A DNA stretch of 64,000 nucleotides from Terribacillus saccharophilus (GTDB lineage Bacteria; Bacillota; Bacilli; Bacillales; Amphibacillaceae), in assembly GCA_900110015.1 (NCBI GenBank), contig FOCD01000001.1, forward strand, positions 868,001 through 932,000, in the 5' to 3' direction. How positions within the stretch are numbered: the stretch's first letter is position 1; every line of letters starts with the position of its first letter. The notes under the pieces are model-generated. The model worked only from the letters and a program-made list of their open reading frames with translations, had not been told where the DNA came from and ran no database searches. Below are positions 60,551 to 64,000 of this stretch, in pieces. The translations under genes and the position numbers were made by a program.

Positions 60551-60817
60551 TTACTTGCCCGCCACCTCCGTAACAGGTGCTTGCTCAGGACTTTTGATCA
60601 AGATAACATCTGTTCCAATCGTGATGATCTGATTCCATGGAACGACTAATTCTTCTTCCTTTCCGAACAGCCCCATCATCTTCCCGCGAAGTGTCACAAT
60701 AATTGCTGATATATGACCATTTTGCTCATTGATCTCCAAATCAGACACATTCCCTACTTTTTTCCCATTCTCCATCAGAACAATATCCTTCATTTGCAAT
60801 TCGGTTAGTGTCATCAT
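60551..60817 (-). CDS. ylmC: PRC-barrel sporulation protein, YlmC/YmxH family
   Basis: 88 residues with MKDIVLMENGKKVGNVSDLEIN, then GLFGKEEELVVPWNQIITIGTDVILI, the YlmC/YmxH PRC-barrel pattern; a short extra tail ends the protein. Its sporulation role comes from family naming only. Two adjacent ATGs are possible; AAAGGGG is 7 bases before the first. It lies between sigG (after a terminator) and ylmD. Confidence 0.9.
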   Translation of the reverse strand: MMTLTELQMKDIVLMENGKKVGNVSDLEINEQNGHISAIIVTLRGKMMGLFGKEEELVVPWNQIITIGTDVILIKSPEQAPVTEVAGK

Positions 60818-60904
60818 TTCTTGGCCCCTTTTCTTTTTTCTTTTAGTCTATGCGGCCAAGCTTAAGATTTAGCATATAAATATAAAAGAGATTTCTTGCC
60901 AAAC

Positions 60905-60951
60905 AAAAATCCGAACAGTGCAAATTTCTCAATGAATTTGCGCTGTTCGGA
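60905..60951 (-). terminator. Terminator after sigG
   Basis: A 17-bp stem with one G-T pair (60910-60926 with 60935-60951) around an 8-base loop, followed on the minus strand by TTTTTGTTTGG. It isolates sigG from the ylm genes. Confidence 0.88.
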
Positions 60952-60996
60952 CCTTATTCGGATTACGAGTATTACTTAACTTGTTATTTCTTAGCT

Positions 60997-61779
60997 TCAC
61001 TCGAACATTTGTTTATTCATCTCTTCGATTGCTGCTTTTTCCAAACGCGATACTTGTGCTTGAGATATACCGATTTCATCGGCGACTTCCATCTGTGTCT
61101 TGCCTTGGAAGAAACGCTTATTCAGAATCATTTTCTCTCTTTCATTCAAACGATGCATTCCCTCTTTTAACGAGAGGTTATCCAGCCAGTTAGCATCATT
61201 TTCCGACTCGCTGCGAAGCTGATCTAAAACGAATATCGGGTCACCGCCATCGTTATAGATCGGCTCGAACAAGGAAACCGGATCTTGGATGGCATCCATT
61301 GCAAATGTTATATCAGAAGGTTGTACGCCAAGCTCGGCAGCAATTTCTGCTGTTGTTGGATCTTTAGAAGTTTTCGCAATCAGCTGCTCTCGTACTTGCA
61401 AAGCTTTGTATGCTGTATCACGCAAGGAACGTGACACACGAATCGGATTGTTGTCTCTTAAGTAGCGGCGGATTTCTCCAATGATCATTGGCACTGCGTA
61501 TGTAGAAAAACGCACATTATGCTTCAAATCGAAATTATCAATGGATTTCATTAGTCCAATACAGCCTACTTGAAAAAGATCGTCGACATATTCACCTCGG
61601 TTATTGAAACGCTGAATAACACTGAGCACGAGGCGGAGATTTCCATTGACGAGTTCTTCACGGGCATAAATGTCGTCTTCTTGCTGCATGCGGATGAAAA
61701 GCTTTTTCATTTCCTCATTTTTGAGTACTGGCAGTTTTGAAGTATCTACTCCACATATTTCCACTTTCTGTCTCGACAT
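60997..61779 (-). CDS. sigG: RNA polymerase sporulation sigma factor G
   Basis: Late forespore sigma factor. 260 residues, the exact B. subtilis length, with sigma-70 region 2 (VNGNLRLVLSVIQRFNNRGE, DDLFQVGCIGLMKSIDNFD), region 3 and region 4 helix-turn-helix (TQMEVADEIGISQAQVSRLEK). The start at 61779 has GGGAGG upstream; the open frame to 61854 runs into the sigma-F-type promoter. It follows sigE after a terminator, so has independent transcription. Confidence 0.97.
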   Translation of the reverse strand: MSRQKVEICGVDTSKLPVLKNEEMKKLFIRMQQEDDIYAREELVNGNLRLVLSVIQRFNNRGEYVDDLFQVGCIGLMKSIDNFDLKHNVRFSTYAVPMIIGEIRRYLRDNNPIRVSRSLRDTAYKALQVREQLIAKTSKDPTTAEIAAELGVQPSDITFAMDAIQDPVSLFEPIYNDGGDPIFVLDQLRSESENDANWLDNLSLKEGMHRLNEREKMILNKRFFQGKTQMEVADEIGISQAQVSRLEKAAIEEMNKQMFE

Positions 61780-61816
61780 GTTACTTGACCTCCCGAATGA
61801 AGATACGATGCAAGCA

Positions 61817-61846
61817 CAGTATCTCCCCGCGGGAATTTTTTTATGC
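61817..61846 (-). promoter_or_regulatory. Probable sigma-F (forespore) promoter of sigG
   Basis: Minus strand: -35 GCATA (61842-61846), 15-base spacer, -10 GGAGATACTG (61817-61826). This agrees with the sigma-F consensus GywTA and GGnrAnAnTw except the last base. Sigma-F control of sigG is established in B. subtilis. Confidence 0.65.
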
Positions 61847-61852
61847 AAAGAC

Positions 61853-61895
61853 AAAAAGTGCCTGACATTGTCCGACTAAGGACAAATACAGGCAC
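61853..61895 (-). terminator. Terminator after sigE
   Basis: Two-part stem: GTGCCTG/CAGGCAC (61889-61895 with 61858-61864) and inner TTGTCC/GGACAA (61880-61885 with 61868-61873), followed by T5 on the minus strand. It would limit read-through from the spoIIG operon into sigG. Confidence 0.85.
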
Positions 61896-61904
61896 CAGTA
61901 AGGC

Positions 61905-62624
61905 TTAGACCATTTTATTAAATTCTTTTTGCAATCGGCGTATGATCTTTTTCTCCAGCCGCGAAATGTAGGATTGAGAGATACCAAGCATATCAGCCAC
62001 ATCTTTTTGCGTTTTCTCTTCCTGACCGATTAGCCCAAAGCGCAGTTCCATGATCTGCTTTTCTCTGTCATTAAGCTGTTCCAATGCTCTTTTTAATAAA
62101 TTCTTATCTACATTTTTCTCGATATCCTTCGTAATGATATCATCATCTGTTCCTAGAACATCTGATAAAAGCAGTTCATTGCCATCCCAATCAATATTGA
62201 GCGGTTCATCAAAACTAATTTCTGATTTTAGTTTGCTATTACGGCGTAAATACATGAGGATTTCATTTTCGATACAGCGGGAAGCGTATGTTGCAAGCTT
62301 GATTTTTTTCTCTGGATTGAATGTGTTCACTGCTTTGATCAAACCAATTGTTCCAATACTAATCAAATCTTCGATATTGATACCAGTATTTTCGAATTTC
62401 CTTGCAATATATACCACTAGACGCAGATTGCGCTCGATGAGCATCGCCCTTGCCGATTTATCACCTGTAGGCAGAAGTTGGAGCAATTTGAACTCCTCTT
62501 CTTTCGATAATGGGGGTGGCAGGGCCTCGCTACCACCGATATAGTAGATTTCCTTTCGCTTGATTTTAAGCTTGACGAGAATTTTATACCACCATATTTT
62601 CAGCTTCCATGTTTTCATTCCCAT
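61905..62624 (-). CDS. sigE: Pro-sigma-E, mother-cell sporulation sigma factor
   Basis: 239 residues, as in B. subtilis. An N-terminal pro-sequence of basic and aromatic residues (up to about 27) is removed by SpoIIGA near the conserved [14 protein letters not shown]. Region 2 ([30 protein letters not shown]) and region 4 ([20 protein letters not shown]) are clear. GGGAG precedes the ATG. It lies 17 bases after spoIIGA in the spoIIG operon. Confidence 0.97.
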   Translation of the reverse strand: MGMKTWKLKIWWYKILVKLKIKRKEIYYIGGSEALPPPLSKEEEFKLLQLLPTGDKSARAMLIERNLRLVVYIARKFENTGINIEDLISIGTIGLIKAVNTFNPEKKIKLATYASRCIENEILMYLRRNSKLKSEISFDEPLNIDWDGNELLLSDVLGTDDDIITKDIEKNVDKNLLKRALEQLNDREKQIMELRFGLIGQEEKTQKDVADMLGISQSYISRLEKKIIRRLQKEFNKMV

Positions 62625-62641
62625 GTTTATCTCCCTTCTCC

Positions 62642-63562
62642 TTAGCCCGCTTGCGTGCTGGCATCGTGTACAAGTGACGGATGTAGCAGACAGTGATAAC
62701 GGTGATCTGCGGTAAGATTGCCGAATTGGATTCCAATCCAGACCCGGTCCGTTTCAATCGGGCTTTGATCCATTTCAATCAGGATGCTATCCGGCTTTAA
62801 AACCAACATTAGAGCACCTTCCCCATTCACACCCTGATACGGAACGACAGAAAATTCATATGGCCAATCCTCAGGCAGTAAATCCAAATCCAAATTGTCG
62901 TTTGCTTCGGCTAACAGCTGCCAATCTTCTTCAGTGAACCAGTTTCGTAAAAAAAGTTGATCACAGATTACGACAGGCCGCTTCGTCAGCGGATCAGACA
63001 GGTGATTCCCGCTATCGATGAAGCCGTCTGTTTTATGTGAAATGCCATTGATGCTCACTTGAACGGTGTGCAGCTGATCATAACGGAATTGTTCAAAGCG
63101 CTGCTTGTCCATTCTGCTTTTTGTAAAGTACAAAGCAATCGGAAACATGATGGCTACGAAAAGCCAGCTGACGTGATCACCATATCCTGTGCTTACAGTC
63201 AAGAATGAAGCAGGAGTGAATGCAGCTTGGGTCTGCAGCATATAATGGATGGCGAACAGACTGCCTCCTGCTGCGAAGGTAATAAAATAAAATAACAGCA
63301 GCATTTTAAGAAAACGGGTGACAGACCGGAATCCGAAAGCAGTCCAGATGATTAGCAAGGAAAAAAGTAATTTCCCTACCGGGTGGGCCAGAAAGCTGTC
63401 TGGAAAATAGACTGTTACTGGAACAATGAGTGAAGCAACAACGGCGCCTGCAAATATACGAAGCTTGGGTACTTGCAACCTTGCAATTGCTTGCGTGCAT
63501 AATAACAGCAGCCAGTCCAAAAAAAGATTGAGTGTCCAGACTGCATCCAGATAGATTGTCAC
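62642..63562 (-). CDS. spoIIGA: Sporulation sigma-E factor-processing peptidase SpoIIGA
   Basis: Membrane aspartic protease that activates pro-sigma-E after asymmetric division. 306 residues: five N-terminal membrane helices (to about 150) and a cytosolic protease half with the active-site motif [13 protein letters not shown]. The start is GTG, with GGGG 9 bases upstream and AGGAG farther off. It is transcribed from a long-spacer promoter just upstream. Confidence 0.95.
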   Translation of the reverse strand: MTIYLDAVWTLNLFLDWLLLLCTQAIARLQVPKLRIFAGAVVASLIVPVTVYFPDSFLAHPVGKLLFSLLIIWTAFGFRSVTRFLKMLLLFYFITFAAGGSLFAIHYMLQTQAAFTPASFLTVSTGYGDHVSWLFVAIMFPIALYFTKSRMDKQRFEQFRYDQLHTVQVSINGISHKTDGFIDSGNHLSDPLTKRPVVICDQLFLRNWFTEEDWQLLAEANDNLDLDLLPEDWPYEFSVVPYQGVNGEGALMLVLKPDSILIEMDQSPIETDRVWIGIQFGNLTADHRYHCLLHPSLVHDASTQAG

Positions 63563-63597
63563 GTCAGCTAACCCCTTCTCCTTTAATAGATGAAGCT

Positions 63598-63630
63598 AGT
63601 ATAACGGAGAGTAGATTCAAATGCTGTCAG
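63598..63630 (-). promoter_or_regulatory. Probable Spo0A-activated promoter of spoIIGA-sigE
   Basis: Minus strand: -35 CTGACA (63625-63630), a 21-base spacer, -10 TATACT (63598-63603). B. subtilis spoIIG also has an over-long spacer and needs Spo0A. An 0A-box-like TTTGTCTAA lies upstream on the plus strand at about 63677-63685. Confidence 0.6.
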
Positions 63631-63697
63631 TTTATGCACGCAGCAGCGCACTATTTTTATGTATTTTCCGCCTAATTTGTCTAACATTTCTTGGCAT

Positions 63698-63735
63698 AAA
63701 AAAAAGGATAGCATCATAGGATGCTATCCTTTTTA
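63698..63735. terminator. Terminator after ftsZ
   Basis: A 10-bp stem (63706-63715 with 63720-63729) extended by A/T pairs, with a 4-base loop and T8 on the minus strand. It lies just after the ftsZ stop. Confidence 0.9.
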
Positions 63736-63736
63736 C

Positions 63737-64000
63737 TTATTTTCTGCGGTTGCGATTGCGTAGGAATGTCGGGATATCCAATGTATCCTCTTCCTGCTTA
63801 CGCGGCTGTTGCTGCTGTGGAGATGGTGTTTCTCGGCGCAGTTCTTCCCGCTCTCTTCTTCTTTCAGAAGTTGCTGGCTGCTGCGGCTCCCGAGTTTCCT
63901 TCTCTACCGGACGTGCTTTCGGACGAGGAGCATTCATAGCTTGCTGGATTTGAGCTTCATCGAAACCTGTCGCAATGACAGTCACGACGATTTCATCTTT
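63737..64000 (-). CDS. ftsZ: Cell-division protein FtsZ, C-terminal fragment
   Basis: The last 87 residues; the gene continues past the right edge. It begins in the globular domain (DEIVVTVIATGFDEAQ), then has a Pro/Gln/Arg-rich intrinsically disordered linker of about 50 residues, and ends in the conserved C-terminal peptide DTLDIPTFLRNRNRRK that binds FtsA, SepF and other partners. The SepF partner is encoded at 58.5 kb in this window. Confidence 0.97.
   Translation of the reverse strand, partial: KDEIVVTVIATGFDEAQIQQAMNAPRPKARPVEKETREPQQPATSERRREREELRRETPSPQQQQPRKQEEDTLDIPTFLRNRNRRK

Overview
The window is about 64 kb of chromosome from a Gram-positive, endospore-forming member of the Bacillaceae. 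The basis is gene content and order: the spoIIGA-sigE-sigG cluster, spoVM, remA, fapR, the ylm division cluster, a T-box in front of ileS, and a PyrR-attenuated pyr operon. Almost every core gene lies on the minus strand and follows the Bacillus subtilis order from ftsZ to smc. Protein divergence from B. subtilis and a G+C content in the low-to-mid forties suggest a genus such as Terribacillus or a relative of Oceanobacillus/Virgibacillus; the genus is only a guess.

Layout from the left end. 1-8.6 kb: the start of smc, an inserted DUF1128 gene on the plus strand, rnc, the fatty-acid/phospholipid operon fapR-plsX-fabD-fabG-acpP with its FapR operator, recG, and the two serine dehydratase subunits. 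8.6-11.3 kb: fakA (yloV), the Asp23-family gene yloU, rpmB on the plus strand, and the 26-codon spoVM. 11.3-24.5 kb: thiN, rpe, rsgA, the PrkC kinase and its phosphatase, rsmB, fmt, priA, coaBC, rpoZ, gmk, remA and yicC. The def and rlmN genes that sit in this run in B. subtilis are missing from it. 24.6-29.1 kb: a P-type Ca-transporting ATPase and, divergent from it, rqcH.

29.1-40.6 kb is an AT-richer accessory segment where B. subtilis has its cysH sulfate-assimilation cluster. It holds a CPBP-family membrane protease, a GNAT acetyltransferase, a PhzF-family enzyme, a large secreted protein of the DUF4832 type, an unrecognised 194-residue protein with an internal repeat, and a two-gene unit made of a GAF-GAF-PAS-GGDEF-EAL cyclic-di-GMP enzyme and a thiamine-diphosphate-dependent enzyme. 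Each gene or pair has its own terminator, and several non-coding stretches look like gene remnants.

40.6-52.3 kb is the complete pyrimidine operon pyrR-pyrP-pyrB-pyrC-carA-carB-pyrK-pyrD-pyrF-pyrE. It has a clear sigma-A promoter and two PyrR-type attenuators; the third one known from B. subtilis (between pyrP and pyrB) has no room here. 52.3-64 kb: rluD-family gene, lspA, ileS with a T-box leader and strong promoter, divIVA, ylmH, ylmG, sepF, ylmE, ylmD, ylmC, then sigG (with a sigma-F-type promoter), sigE, spoIIGA (with a long-spacer promoter of the Spo0A-activated kind) and the 3' end of ftsZ.

I did not find a CRISPR array, insertion sequence, prophage, tRNA or rRNA. No clearly new multi-gene system is evident. 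The most unusual material is the accessory segment and the departures from standard gene order and regulation noted in the findings.
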